Shown: positions 1 to 7,399, numbered from the stretch's first letter. The stretch is DNA of 10,158 bases from Rubrobacteraceae bacterium (GCA_029240775.1 JARDZQ010000172.1:1-10158), one strand, 5' to 3'. Notes: generated by a model from the sequence alone, not told the origin. A program made the numbers and translations.

Positions 1-92
1 TCATCGAGCTGGAGATGTCCGAGTTCCGGAAGCTGGACGGGGGCTTGAGCTGCCTCTCGTTGCGTCTGCCCGCGCCGGGGGGAGGCTTTTGA
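1..92 (+). CDS. C-terminal end of a dimethylargininase / amidinotransferase-like hydrolase (partial)
   Basis: Only the last 29 codons are present, read from base 3 and ending at TGA 90-92. The tail carries the pattern S-E-F-x-K-L-D-G-G-L-S-C-L-S-L-R, which matches the C-terminus of the N(G),N(G)-dimethylarginine dimethylaminohydrolase (DDAH)/arginine deiminase-like guanidino-modifying family. In that family the cysteine of this motif is the catalytic nucleophile, and it is present here in GGLSC. The likely reaction is hydrolysis of a methylated arginine or a related guanidino compound in the cytoplasm; the exact substrate cannot be told from this fragment. The stop codon overlaps the TTG start of the next gene (TTGA at 89-92), so the two are probably co-transcribed and translationally coupled. 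There is no obvious metabolic link to tetrapyrroles. The family assignment is good but rests on a short stretch. Confidence 0.72.
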   Translation, partial: IELEMSEFRKLDGGLSCLSLRLPAPGGGF

Positions 93-1627
93 TCTACCTT
101 GTCGGCTCCGGGCCGGGTGACCCCGGCCTATTCACCCTCAAGGGTCTCCGGTGCCTGCAAGAAGCCGACGCCGTCGTCTACGACCGGCTCGCGCCACGCA
201 GCCTACTGCGGCACGCGAACCCGGAGGCGGAGCTCCACTACGTCGGCAAGAAGCCGGGTGACGAAGGGGCGATGAAGCAGGCGGAGATCAACACGCTCCT
301 GGTGGACCTCGGGCGAGCGAACAAGACAGCCGTGCGCCTCAAAGGCGGCGACCCTTACGTCTTTGGGCGCGGCGGCGAGGAGGCGCTCGCGCTGCTGGAG
401 GCCGGGATACCCTTCGAAGTCGTCCCCGGCGTGACGAGCGGGATCGCGGCGCCAGCCTACGCTGGTATCCCCGTCACCCATCGGGGTCTATCGACGAGCG
501 TCGCCTTCGTGACCGGCCACGAGGATCCGACCAAGGGCCGCTCCGACGTGGACTGGGCGCGCATCGCGGACGCTGCCGACACGCTTGTTCTGTACATGGG
601 TGTCGGGCGGCTGCGCGAGATCTCCGCCGGCCTCGTCTCCGCCGGCAGGAGCCCCGAGACCCCGGTTGCCGTCATCAGGTGGGGTACCGTCCCCGAGCAG
701 CAAACGGTCACGGGCAGCCTCGAAGACATCGCGGACAGGGTAGAGGAGGCGAAGATCAGGCCGCCGGCCATAACCGTCGTGGGTGACGTGGTCGCTCTGC
801 GCGAGGCCGGCCTCGGCTGGTACGAGCGGCGCCCGCTCTTCGGGCGGCGGGTCGTGGTTACCCGGGCACGTGCGCAGGCGGGAGAGCTCTCCATAGACCT
901 GGAGAGGCTCGGCGCCGAGGTCGTCGAGTTCCCGACCATCGAGGTCCGTCCCCCCGGGGACTTCGGGCCGCTGGACGCGGCGATACGGGCCCTGGCCTCC
1001 TTCGACTGGCTCGTCTTCACGAGCGTGAACGGCGTCGAAGCCTTCGCAAGACGCCTCGAATGCCACGGGCTGGACCTGCGCGCCGTGCCCCGAAGCGCCA
1101 AGATCGCCGCGATCGGGCCGGCGACGGCGCAGCGGGTGCGGGAGGCCGGATTGCGGGTCGACGTGGTGCCGCGCGAGTTCAAGGCCGAGGCCCTGATCGC
1201 AGATCTTGCCGGCGCCTCTCTCGCGGGCCAGAAGATCCTCATCCCGCGCGCTCGCGTGGCACGCGAAGTGTTGCCCGAGAAGCTGCGCGAGTCAGGCGCC
1301 GAGGTCGTCGTCGCGCCGGCCTACGAGTCGGTTCCGTCCTCCGAGGGGAAGGACGAGCTGGCGCGGCGGCTGCGCTCTGGCGAGGTGGACTGCGTGACCT
1401 TCACCGCCAGCTCGACGGTTGAGAACTTCGTCGGCGCCTTCGGCGGGGAGGAGGCGCGGCGGCTGCTCGCGGGGACGCGGGTTGCGTGCATCGGCCCCAT
1501 AACCGCAGATGCCGCACGCGGGCACGGCCTCAGAGTTGACGCGGAGGCGAGGGAGTACACTATACCCGGGCTGATCGAGGCGGTGGTCGAGCTGTTTGCC
1601 GCCGACCCCGAAAAGAGAGGTGAGTAG
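89..1627 (+). CDS. cobA-hemD: Bifunctional uroporphyrinogen-III C-methyltransferase / uroporphyrinogen-III synthase (CobA-HemD fusion)
   Basis: This 512-residue protein joins two enzymes. Residues 1-240 are an SAM-dependent uroporphyrinogen-III methyltransferase (makes precorrin-2 for siroheme and cobalamin), with VGSGPGDPGLFTLKG at 5-19, GGDPYVFGRGGEE at 86-98, VVPGVTSG at 111-118, YMG at 169-171 and PPAITVVGDVV at 225-235. Residues 250-500 are uroporphyrinogen-III synthase (cyclises hydroxymethylbilane), with VVVTRAR at 255-261, FPTIEV at 281-286, FTSVNGVEAF at 310-319, IGPATA at 342-347, TFTASSTVENF at 437-447 and IGPITA at 468-473. Both halves look complete and in one frame. The start is TTG at 89: it places the Gly-rich motif at the usual distance from the N-terminus and follows GGGGGGAGG at 77-85, though with only 3 nt of spacing. 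hemB begins 2 nt after the stop. Single-chain CobA-HemD proteins are known in several bacteria, so the fusion is not an artefact. Confidence 0.95.
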   Translation: MIYLVGSGPGDPGLFTLKGLRCLQEADAVVYDRLAPRSLLRHANPEAELHYVGKKPGDEGAMKQAEINTLLVDLGRANKTAVRLKGGDPYVFGRGGEEALALLEAGIPFEVVPGVTSGIAAPAYAGIPVTHRGLSTSVAFVTGHEDPTKGRSDVDWARIADAADTLVLYMGVGRLREISAGLVSAGRSPETPVAVIRWGTVPEQQTVTGSLEDIADRVEEAKIRPPAITVVGDVVALREAGLGWYERRPLFGRRVVVTRARAQAGELSIDLERLGAEVVEFPTIEVRPPGDFGPLDAAIRALASFDWLVFTSVNGVEAFARRLECHGLDLRAVPRSAKIAAIGPATAQRVREAGLRVDVVPREFKAEALIADLAGASLAGQKILIPRARVAREVLPEKLRESGAEVVVAPAYESVPSSEGKDELARRLRSGEVDCVTFTASSTVENFVGAFGGEEARRLLAGTRVACIGPITADAARGHGLRVDAEAREYTIPGLIEAVVELFAADPEKRGE

Positions 1628-1629
1628 CG

Positions 1630-2610
1630 ATGCCGTTCCCGATACAGAGGCTCAGGAGGACGCGGCGTACGGGTGCCTTGCGCGGCCTGGTGCGCGAGAC
1701 GCGGCTCTCCCCGAGCGACCTCGTCTACCCGATCTTCGTGACGGTCGGAGAGGACGTGAGAAACCCCGTCGCCCCCATGCCCGGCGTCTTCCAGCTCTCC
1801 ATAAACCACGCCGTCGCCGAGGCGAAGAAGGCGCACGACCTTGGGGTGCCTGCTGTCCTGCTCTTCGGTATTCCCGAAGCGAAAGACGAGGCCGCGAGCG
1901 GGGCCTACGACCCCGAGGGGATAGTCCAGCTCGCGACCCGGGCCATAAAGGACGCGGCGCCGGAGCTCATCGTGATCACGGACGTGTGTCTGTGCGAGTA
2001 CACGAGCCACGGCCACTGCGGGGTCGTGGAGCGGGAGACCGGTGAGGTCTTAAACGACGTGAGCCTCGAGCTCATAGCCCGCACAGCCGCCTCCCACGCC
2101 GAAGCGGGAGCCGACGTCGTCGCGCCATCCGATATGATGGACGGGCGGGTCGCCGCCATAAGGAGCGAGCTGGACAACGAAGGGTATGGGAACACCCCGA
2201 TCCTGGCCTACGCTGCCAAGTACGCCTCCGCCTTCTACGGTCCGTTCCGCGAGGCCGCCGACAGCGCCCCGCAGTTCGGCGACCGGCGCAGCTACCAGAT
2301 GGACCCGGCCAACGCCCGTGAGGCGCTCCTCGAGGTGGAGCTGGATATCGAGGAGGGGGCCGACATCGTGATGGTCAAACCCGCCTTGCCTTACCTCGAC
2401 GTTCTCCGCCGGGTGAGGGAGACGACGCGGTTGCCCGTCGCAGCCTACAGCGTGAGCGGGGAATTCGCTATGATCAAAGCCGCAGCGCAGAACGGCTGGC
2501 TCGACGAGAGGACGACGGTGCTCGAGGCGCTCACCGGCATAAAGCGCGCCGGCGCCGACATCATCATCACCTACTATGCTCCTGACGTCGCACGCTGGCT
2601 CTCCGGGTAA
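1630..2610 (+). CDS. hemB: Porphobilinogen synthase (delta-aminolevulinic acid dehydratase)
   Basis: The 326-residue protein has normal length for the family. It condenses two 5-aminolevulinate molecules to porphobilinogen in the cytoplasm. The two Schiff-base lysines are visible: Lys197 in YAAKYASAFYGPFR (194-207) and Lys250 in GADIVMVKPALPYLDVL (243-259). The zinc-binding variant of the active site is present, with Cys120, Cys122 and Cys130 in DVCLCEYTSHGHCG (118-131), so this should be a Zn-dependent enzyme rather than the Mg-only type that lacks these cysteines. Other family blocks are APSDMMDGRV (165-174) and YSVSGEFAMIKAA (273-285). ATG 1630 follows the cobA-hemD stop by 2 nt, with purine-rich GAGAGGTGA just upstream, so translation is probably coupled. 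The gene supplies the substrate for hydroxymethylbilane synthase, which is not in the window. Confidence 0.97.
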   Translation: MPFPIQRLRRTRRTGALRGLVRETRLSPSDLVYPIFVTVGEDVRNPVAPMPGVFQLSINHAVAEAKKAHDLGVPAVLLFGIPEAKDEAASGAYDPEGIVQLATRAIKDAAPELIVITDVCLCEYTSHGHCGVVERETGEVLNDVSLELIARTAASHAEAGADVVAPSDMMDGRVAAIRSELDNEGYGNTPILAYAAKYASAFYGPFREAADSAPQFGDRRSYQMDPANAREALLEVELDIEEGADIVMVKPALPYLDVLRRVRETTRLPVAAYSVSGEFAMIKAAAQNGWLDERTTVLEALTGIKRAGADIIITYYAPDVARWLSG

Positions 2611-2646
2611 CCTCTCTCACCACCCTGACCGGCCAGACCGTATAGA

Positions 2647-2671
2647 CTTCGAGCAGGCGTTTCGAAGGGGG
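2647..2671 (+). promoter_or_regulatory. Small inverted repeat and Shine-Dalgarno region upstream of hemL
   Basis: The 72-nt gap between hemB and hemL contains CTTCGA (2647-2652) and its complement TCGAAG (2662-2667) around a 9-nt loop. GAAGGGGG (2665-2671) overlaps the right arm and is the best ribosome binding site for the TTG start at 2683, with an 11-nt spacing. A folded leader could partly hide it. TATAGA at 2641-2646 is only a weak -10 match with no convincing -35 box. The stem is short and may be chance. Confidence 0.25.
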
Positions 2672-2682
2672 TTCTAACGCGC

Positions 2683-4008
2683 TTGCAGAGCAGAGGCGGC
2701 AACCTGGACGTGAGGACGATGCTAGCGATGGACCGTTCGGCCCGGCTGATGGAGCGAGCGGTGCGGCGCATGCCCGGCGGCGTGAACAGCCCGGTGCGGG
2801 CGTTCCGCTCCGTAGGCGGAGCCCCAGTGTTCATGGAGCGCGGCGAGGGGTCCCTCATCTTCGACGTGGACGGCAACTCGTACGTAGATTACGTTATGAG
2901 CTACGGTCCGCTCGTCGTCGGGCACGCTTACTCCGAGGTGGTCGAGGCCATCGAGCGCACCGCGCGCAGGGGTACGACCTTCGGGGCGCCGACGGAGCTC
3001 GAGGTCGAGGTCGCCGAGACGGTGTGCGAAGCCATCCCCTCGATAGAGGTCGTGCGCATGACCAACTCCGGCACCGAGGCCACGATGAGCGCTATCAGGC
3101 TGGCGCGCGGCTTCACGGGGCGGGAGAAGATCCTCAAGTTCGACGGCAATTATCACGGCCACGGCGACGCCCTCCTAGTCTCCGCCGGCTCCGGGGTAGC
3201 CACTTTAGGTCTCCCAGACAGCCCCGGCGTTACGAGGGGCGCGGCTAGAGACACAGCCGTCCTGCCGTACAACGACCTCAAGGCGGTGCGGGAGCTCTTC
3301 GAGAAGGAGGGCGAGGCGTTCGCCGCGGTCATCCTGGAGCCCGTGGCAGGGAACATGGGGTGCGTTCCGCCAGCCGAGGGCTACCTGGAGGGCTTGCGCG
3401 AGCTCACGACCGAGTACGGCACCGTCTTGATCTTCGACGAGGTCATGACCGGTTTCCGGCTCTCCCGCGGCGGGGCGCAGGAGAGGCTCGGCGTCACGCC
3501 GGACCTCACCACTCTAGGCAAGATCATCGGAGGGGGCTTGCCGGTCGGAGCGTACGGCGGCAGACGGGAGATCATGGACCTGATCGCACCCTCCGGTCCG
3601 GTCTACCAGGCTGGCACCCTCTCGGGTAACCCGCTCGCGATGGCCGCTGGCCTCGCGACCTTGCGCGCCTCCGCAGAGCCAGGCTTCTACGAGCGTCTGG
3701 AGCAGCTCGGTCGGCGCTGGCGCCAGGGGATGGCCGAGGCTGCCTCCGCTGGAAACACACCGTTCACCATAAACCAGGTCGGCTCGATGGTGAGCATCTT
3801 CTTCACTGAAGGGCCGGTAACCGACTTCTCCTCCGCCGCCTCCTCGGATACGGGGGCGTTCAAGGACTTCTTCTGGCACATGATCTCCCGCGGCGTCTAC
3901 CTCGCGCCGAGCCAGTACGAGGCGGGCTTTATCTCCGCCGTTCATTCGGGGGAGGACCTCGAGAAGACCTTCGAAGCGGCCCGCGAGTGGTTCGCGGGGG
4001 GCAGCTGA
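2683..4008 (+). CDS. hemL: Glutamate-1-semialdehyde 2,1-aminomutase
   Basis: This PLP-dependent class-III aminotransferase-fold enzyme converts glutamate-1-semialdehyde to 5-aminolevulinate in the C5 pathway. The family signatures are continuous: PGGVNSPVRAF (31-41), NSGTEATMSAIRLAR (128-142), FDGNYHGHGD (153-162), ILEPVAGNMG (217-226), FDEVMTGFR (251-259), the PLP lysine Lys280 in TLGKIIGGGLPVGAYGG (277-293), and QAGTLSGNPLAMAAG (309-323). The full frame from TTG 2683 gives 441 residues. The first 12 residues are not typical of the family, so ATG 2719 or ATG 2728 (starting just before DRSARLMERA) are real alternatives. TTG has GAAGGGGG 11 nt upstream; the ATGs have only GAGGA nearby. It is separated from hemB by 72 nt and followed after 1 nt by the next gene. 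The partner glutamyl-tRNA reductase (hemA) is not in the window. Confidence 0.96.
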   Translation: MQSRGGNLDVRTMLAMDRSARLMERAVRRMPGGVNSPVRAFRSVGGAPVFMERGEGSLIFDVDGNSYVDYVMSYGPLVVGHAYSEVVEAIERTARRGTTFGAPTELEVEVAETVCEAIPSIEVVRMTNSGTEATMSAIRLARGFTGREKILKFDGNYHGHGDALLVSAGSGVATLGLPDSPGVTRGAARDTAVLPYNDLKAVRELFEKEGEAFAAVILEPVAGNMGCVPPAEGYLEGLRELTTEYGTVLIFDEVMTGFRLSRGGAQERLGVTPDLTTLGKIIGGGLPVGAYGGRREIMDLIAPSGPVYQAGTLSGNPLAMAAGLATLRASAEPGFYERLEQLGRRWRQGMAEAASAGNTPFTINQVGSMVSIFFTEGPVTDFSSAASSDTGAFKDFFWHMISRGVYLAPSQYEAGFISAVHSGEDLEKTFEAAREWFAGGS

Positions 4009-4009
4009 G

Positions 4010-4441
4010 GTGGAGCCAACGGTCCGCCGGACGCCGGACGTCTCGCTCAGGGAGGTCTTCCTCGTGGCCGCCTCGGGCCTGGCCGGGGAGGACGACCGGG
4101 CTAGGGTTGTGGCGGAGGCGCTCGACTACCTGCAGCGCGGCTTCGAGAATCACTACGCCGCGAGAGACGGCGCGACGGACGAGGAGATCCTGGTCGGCGA
4201 CAACGCCTACGCGTGGGCGGTCGAGACGATAGCCCTGCTCGACGAGCCCCGGTTCGTGGCGGTGGCGAGCCGCATGATCCGGGACGGTGCGGGCCGTATC
4301 GCGGAGGGCGGAGGGGTTACCCTGGAGCTGTGGACGCCGCACCTGGCGGGCCTCCTGGAAGTGATCTCGGGCGAGGGCCGGGAGAGGTCCGAGGCGCGTA
4401 TCCGCGAGGCCACCGGAGAGGTGCGCGCCCGCAATGGCTGA
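4010..4441 (+). CDS. Uncharacterised 143-residue protein between hemL and menG
   Basis: I do not recognise this protein. It starts at GTG 4010, 1 nt after the hemL stop, and its end overlaps menG by 8 nt, so it sits in a tightly coupled operon; that and the unbroken frame support it being real. It has no signal peptide or membrane segment and looks mostly alpha-helical and soluble. Notable stretches are ALDYLQRGFENHYAARDG (37-54), EEILVGDNAYAWAVETIALL (58-77), FVAVASRMIRDGAGRI (82-97), LELWTPHLAGLLEVI (105-119) and a charged Arg/Glu-rich C-terminal helix (123-142). No Cys is present, so a Cys-based heme or Fe-S site is unlikely; His48 and His111 are the only histidines. The position suggests a link to heme or menaquinone supply, but that is guilt by association only. 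A small regulatory or scaffold protein would fit equally well. Confidence 0.82.
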   Translation: MEPTVRRTPDVSLREVFLVAASGLAGEDDRARVVAEALDYLQRGFENHYAARDGATDEEILVGDNAYAWAVETIALLDEPRFVAVASRMIRDGAGRIAEGGGVTLELWTPHLAGLLEVISGEGRERSEARIREATGEVRARNG

Positions 4442-5195
4442 GCGCAGGGAGAACGCCGTAAGACGGGCCTCCGGTCTGCCCTCGGGGCGGGAACGGCTGG
4501 TGAGGGAGATGTTCGACCGCATCGCTGGACGCTACGAGCTGCTGAACACGGTGATGACCGCCGGCCTCAACCGCCTCTGGAACTGGGAGGTAGTGCGAGC
4601 GACGGCTCTCAGGTCGGGCGGCAGAGCTCTTGACCTCGCCTGCGGCACAGGGAGCCTCACCAGGGACCTGGCCAAGAGGGTGGGCCCGGAAGGCTACGTG
4701 CTGGGAGTAGACTTCTCGAGAGAGATGTTGCGGGTGGCAAAGGCGCGTCCAGCGACGAACGTCGAGTACCGGCTCGGCGACGCTACGAACCTGGAGGGTG
4801 TCCCCTCCGGGGCCTTCGACGCGGCCACCATCGCCTACGGAGCGAGGAACATCCCCGACCTCGACGCGCTCTTCTCCGAGATGGCCCGAACCCTGAGACC
4901 GGGCGGCGTGGCGGTTTGCCTCGAGATAGCCCGGCCCGAGGGGCGGGTCTTCAGCGCGTTCTACGCGCTGTGGTTCGACAGGGTCGTGCCTCGTCTGGGG
5001 GCCGGGATCTCCGGCGACGCCTGGGCTTACTACTACCTGCCCGAATCGGTGAAAGAGTTCGTGGCGCCGGATGAATTGTCTGACATAATGGAGCGTAATG
5101 GACTACAAGATGTTACATGGCGCAGGCTCGCCAGGCTCGCGGGTGGCATCATCACCCTCCACCGCGGAAGGAGGCGAGCTGGAGGGGACCGGTAG
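4434..5195 (+). CDS. menG: Demethylmenaquinone methyltransferase (MenG/UbiE family)
   Basis: This 253-residue SAM-dependent methyltransferase is predicted to methylate demethylmenaquinone, the last step of menaquinone synthesis. Family features in order are MFDRIAGRYELLN (26-38), SAM motif I DLACGTGSLT (67-76), the acidic GVDFS motif (91-95), GDATNL (115-120), YGARNI (135-140), RTLRPGGVAVCLE (152-164) and the UbiE-type block YYYLPESVKEF (199-209). ATG 4434 is preceded by GGAGAGG at 4415-4421 (12-nt spacing) and overlaps the previous gene by 8 nt. The C-terminus ends in an Arg-rich tail (244-253). Its neighbours are a polyprenyl diphosphate synthase and, farther along, a MenA-type prenyltransferase, so the menaquinone role is preferred over ubiquinone; actinobacteria use menaquinone. 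Confidence 0.92.
   Translation: MAERRENAVRRASGLPSGRERLVREMFDRIAGRYELLNTVMTAGLNRLWNWEVVRATALRSGGRALDLACGTGSLTRDLAKRVGPEGYVLGVDFSREMLRVAKARPATNVEYRLGDATNLEGVPSGAFDAATIAYGARNIPDLDALFSEMARTLRPGGVAVCLEIARPEGRVFSAFYALWFDRVVPRLGAGISGDAWAYYYLPESVKEFVAPDELSDIMERNGLQDVTWRRLARLAGGIITLHRGRRRAGGDR
5166..5174 (+). promoter_or_regulatory. Strong Shine-Dalgarno sequence inside the end of menG
   Basis: GGAAGGAGG lies within the last codons of menG and is one of the best ribosome binding sites in the window. The only in-frame candidate start close to it for the polyprenyl synthase is CTG 5179 (4-nt spacing). The next is GTG 5209, 34 nt away. The site therefore bears on which start the downstream gene uses, but it also encodes part of the Arg-rich MenG tail and might be incidental. 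Confidence 0.4.
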
Positions 5196-5208
5196 CCTCT
5201 CTTACGCG

Positions 5209-6156
5209 GTGCCCGACGGGGCCTTCGAGGTAGTAGACGAGGTCGAGGGTTTGCTCGCGGGGGTCGGGGAACGGGCGCCTGAGGCGCTCGTCGAGCCGGC
5301 GCTAGGGGTCCTGACGTCGGAGGGCAAACGCCTCAGGCCGCTGCTACTGGTGTTGTGCGCGCGGATGGGCGGGCCCGACCGGGGAGACCTGTTGCGGGCG
5401 GCGACGGCCATCGAGGTACTCCACACGGCTACCCTCATCCACGACGACATCGTGGACAAGGCCGAGCACAGGCGCGGGGAGCCGACGACCGTGGCCCGGT
5501 ACGGGCGGGAGACGGCGATCGCCGCGGGCGACTACCTATTCGCCGCGGCCTTCTCCGAGCTCGCGGAGATAGAGGACCCCCGGCTCGTGCGCGCCTTCTC
5601 TGAGGCCTCCGAGGGGCTCGCGGCCGGCGAGCTCGAGCAGTATCGTGCCAGTGGGGCGACCGTGGATGTCGAGGCGTACCTCGAGCACATAAGGAAAAAG
5701 ACCGCGGGCCTCTTCAAGGCCGCGTGCGTGGCGGGCGGCTCTTTAGGCGGGCTCTCGCTCAGGCAGATAGACTCGCTCGCCACCTACGGACAGGCGCTCG
5801 GGATCGCCTTCCAGATGTCCGACGACATAATGGATCTGGTCGGGAAGCCTGGCCTCATGGGCAAGGGTATCGGCACAGACCTCGCCGAGGGGACGATGAC
5901 GCTGCCGGTCATCTTCGCGCTCGGGGAGGGAGACGCGGAGACGATCCGGAAGGTCCTCGCCTCACCGAGCCCCTCGCCCGAGCTGCTGGAGGCCGGCATA
6001 GAGGCGGTACTCGCCACCGACGCCGTCGCCAAGACCGAGGCTTGGGCCAGGGGTGAGATTGACGCGGCCCTCGAGGGCCTGGATCTGCTGCCGGATTGCC
6101 CGGAGCGCGAGTTCCTCCAGGTCATATCCTCCGAAGTGGTCGGAAGGGATGCCTGA
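5209..6156 (+). CDS. Long-chain trans-polyprenyl diphosphate synthase (menaquinone side chain)
   Basis: The enzyme elongates allylic diphosphates with isopentenyl diphosphate to make the menaquinone tail. Counting from GTG 5209 (315 residues, normal length): GKRLRP (39-44) binds IPP, the first Asp-rich motif is DDIVD (79-83) in LHTATLIHDDIVD, KKTAGLFKAAC is at 163-173, the second Asp-rich motif is DDIMD (205-209) in FQMSDDIMD, and GTDLAEGTMTLP is at 222-233. The small residues Ala74 and Thr75 before the first motif suggest a long-chain product such as hepta- to decaprenyl; the length cannot be fixed from sequence. The start is uncertain. GTG 5209 lies 13 nt after the menG stop and matches the family N-terminus, CTG 5179 has a strong ribosome binding site, and GTG 5143 and ATG 5098 would overlap menG heavily and add atypical residues. 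The 3' end overlaps the amidohydrolase by 8 nt. Confidence 0.93.
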   Translation: MPDGAFEVVDEVEGLLAGVGERAPEALVEPALGVLTSEGKRLRPLLLVLCARMGGPDRGDLLRAATAIEVLHTATLIHDDIVDKAEHRRGEPTTVARYGRETAIAAGDYLFAAAFSELAEIEDPRLVRAFSEASEGLAAGELEQYRASGATVDVEAYLEHIRKKTAGLFKAACVAGGSLGGLSLRQIDSLATYGQALGIAFQMSDDIMDLVGKPGLMGKGIGTDLAEGTMTLPVIFALGEGDAETIRKVLASPSPSPELLEAGIEAVLATDAVAKTEAWARGEIDAALEGLDLLPDCPEREFLQVISSEVVGRDA

Positions 6157-7399
6157 GCGCGGGCCCACGATCTTCGCGGCGGGGCTCGTCCTGCCCGTCT
6201 CGGCGCCGGACATCCGCGACGGTGCCGTCCTCGTAAGGGAGGGGCGGATAGCCGCAGTCGGGACGCTCGAGGAGCTCGGTCAGGGCAACCCAGACGCGCA
6301 GTTGCGGTTTTTCCCCCACGGCACCATCGTCCCGGGGGCAGTGAACGCCCACGCGCACCTGGGATTCCGCAGGGGCGACGCGCCCGAGGGCGGCTCGTTC
6401 TCGACGTGGCTCGCCGGGCTGATCGAACGCCTCCCCGAGAAGGAGACCTGGACCGCCGAAGCGGCCCGCGCCTCGGCGCGCGAGGCCATCGAGGCGGGGA
6501 CCACGTTCATGGCCGAGTCCTCACCCTACGGCGAGTGCCTGCCGCAACTCGCCGAGTCAGGGCTCGCCGGGACCGTCTACGCCGAGTTCTTCCCGCACGA
6601 CATCGGCACCCCCGAAGAGGCGGTCGAGTTCATCGTGAACAAGGTGCGCGAGCTGCGCGAAGGTCTGCCCGAGAGGGTGGATGCCCAGGTAAGCGTCCAC
6701 TCGCCTTACACCGTCGATCCCGAGTCTTCGCGGCTCGCGGCGCGCAGGACGCGGGAGCTCGGCTGGCGGCTCGCCATCCACCTATCCGAGAGCCCCGAGG
6801 AGCTGGAGTTCGTCCGGCAAGGAACGGGCGGCCTAGCCGACATCTTCGGCCGCAACGAATGGGGCGGGGTTGGGGTCTCGCCCGTCAGGTACGCGGAGAG
6901 CATCGAGCTCCTCGCGCCCTCCACGATCGCCGCACACCTGGCGACCGGGGTCTCCGAGGAGGACCTCGAGATCCTGGCCCGCACCGGTGTCGCCGCCGCT
7001 CACTGCCCCCGGTCGAACGAGTTCCTCGGATGCGGTGTCTCGCCCGTACCTCGGATGCTGGAGCGCGGCGTGCGGGTCGGGATGGGGACCGACGGCCTGT
7101 GGAGCAGCCCGAGCATGAACCTCTTCGAGGAGACGCTCGTCGCCGTCAGGCTGCACGGCTTCGAAGGGGCGACCGGGCTGGAGCTAGCGACGCTCGGCGG
7201 GGCGCGTGCCCTCGGCATCGAGGCTGAGACCGGCAGCCTGGAGGCGGGCAAGTTGGCCGACCTCGCGGTGGTGGACGTGGACCCAGGCGACGAAGACCCA
7301 GCCCGTGAGGTGATAGAGGCCGCTGCCGGGGGAGCGGTTCTGTCCACGGTCGTAGGAGGGGTAGCCGTCTACGACTCGGCCACCGAGACCGCTGGCTAA
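6149..7399 (+). CDS. Amidohydrolase-superfamily deaminase, candidate aminodeoxyfutalosine deaminase (MqnX-like)
   Basis: The 416-residue protein is a metal-dependent hydrolase of the amidohydrolase superfamily, in the branch with adenosine/S-adenosylhomocysteine/methylthioadenosine deaminases and chlorohydrolases. Metal-site and catalytic positions are visible: HAH at 68-70, His184 in SVHSPYTVD, His211 and Glu214 in IHLSES, His263 in AAHLATG, HCPRSN at 285-290, and Asp315 in GTDGLWSSPSMNLFEE (313-328). The beta-sandwich halves are residues 7-62 and about 364-410 (GKLADLAVVDVD at 367-378). ATG 6149 overlaps the preceding stop by 8 nt; starting there gives the family N-terminus, while an upstream extension would read only out-of-frame sequence of the previous gene. 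Because menG and the polyprenyl synthase precede it, aminodeoxyfutalosine deaminase of the futalosine menaquinone pathway is my leading inference. Methylthioadenosine/SAH deaminase or another aminohydrolase remains possible. Confidence 0.9.
   Translation: MPERGPTIFAAGLVLPVSAPDIRDGAVLVREGRIAAVGTLEELGQGNPDAQLRFFPHGTIVPGAVNAHAHLGFRRGDAPEGGSFSTWLAGLIERLPEKETWTAEAARASAREAIEAGTTFMAESSPYGECLPQLAESGLAGTVYAEFFPHDIGTPEEAVEFIVNKVRELREGLPERVDAQVSVHSPYTVDPESSRLAARRTRELGWRLAIHLSESPEELEFVRQGTGGLADIFGRNEWGGVGVSPVRYAESIELLAPSTIAAHLATGVSEEDLEILARTGVAAAHCPRSNEFLGCGVSPVPRMLERGVRVGMGTDGLWSSPSMNLFEETLVAVRLHGFEGATGLELATLGGARALGIEAETGSLEAGKLADLAVVDVDPGDEDPAREVIEAAAGGAVLSTVVGGVAVYDSATETAG

Noticed and set aside
457..1242. 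A 261-codon minus-strand frame opposite cobA-hemD
   Set aside because: The translation is Ser/Arg/Thr-rich without family motifs; the opposite strand encodes a continuous, motif-rich enzyme.
6053..6148. N-terminal extension of the amidohydrolase from an upstream in-frame ATG
   Set aside because: The extra 32 residues are Arg/Ser-rich and read out of frame through the end of the polyprenyl synthase; ATG 6149 gives the normal family N-terminus.
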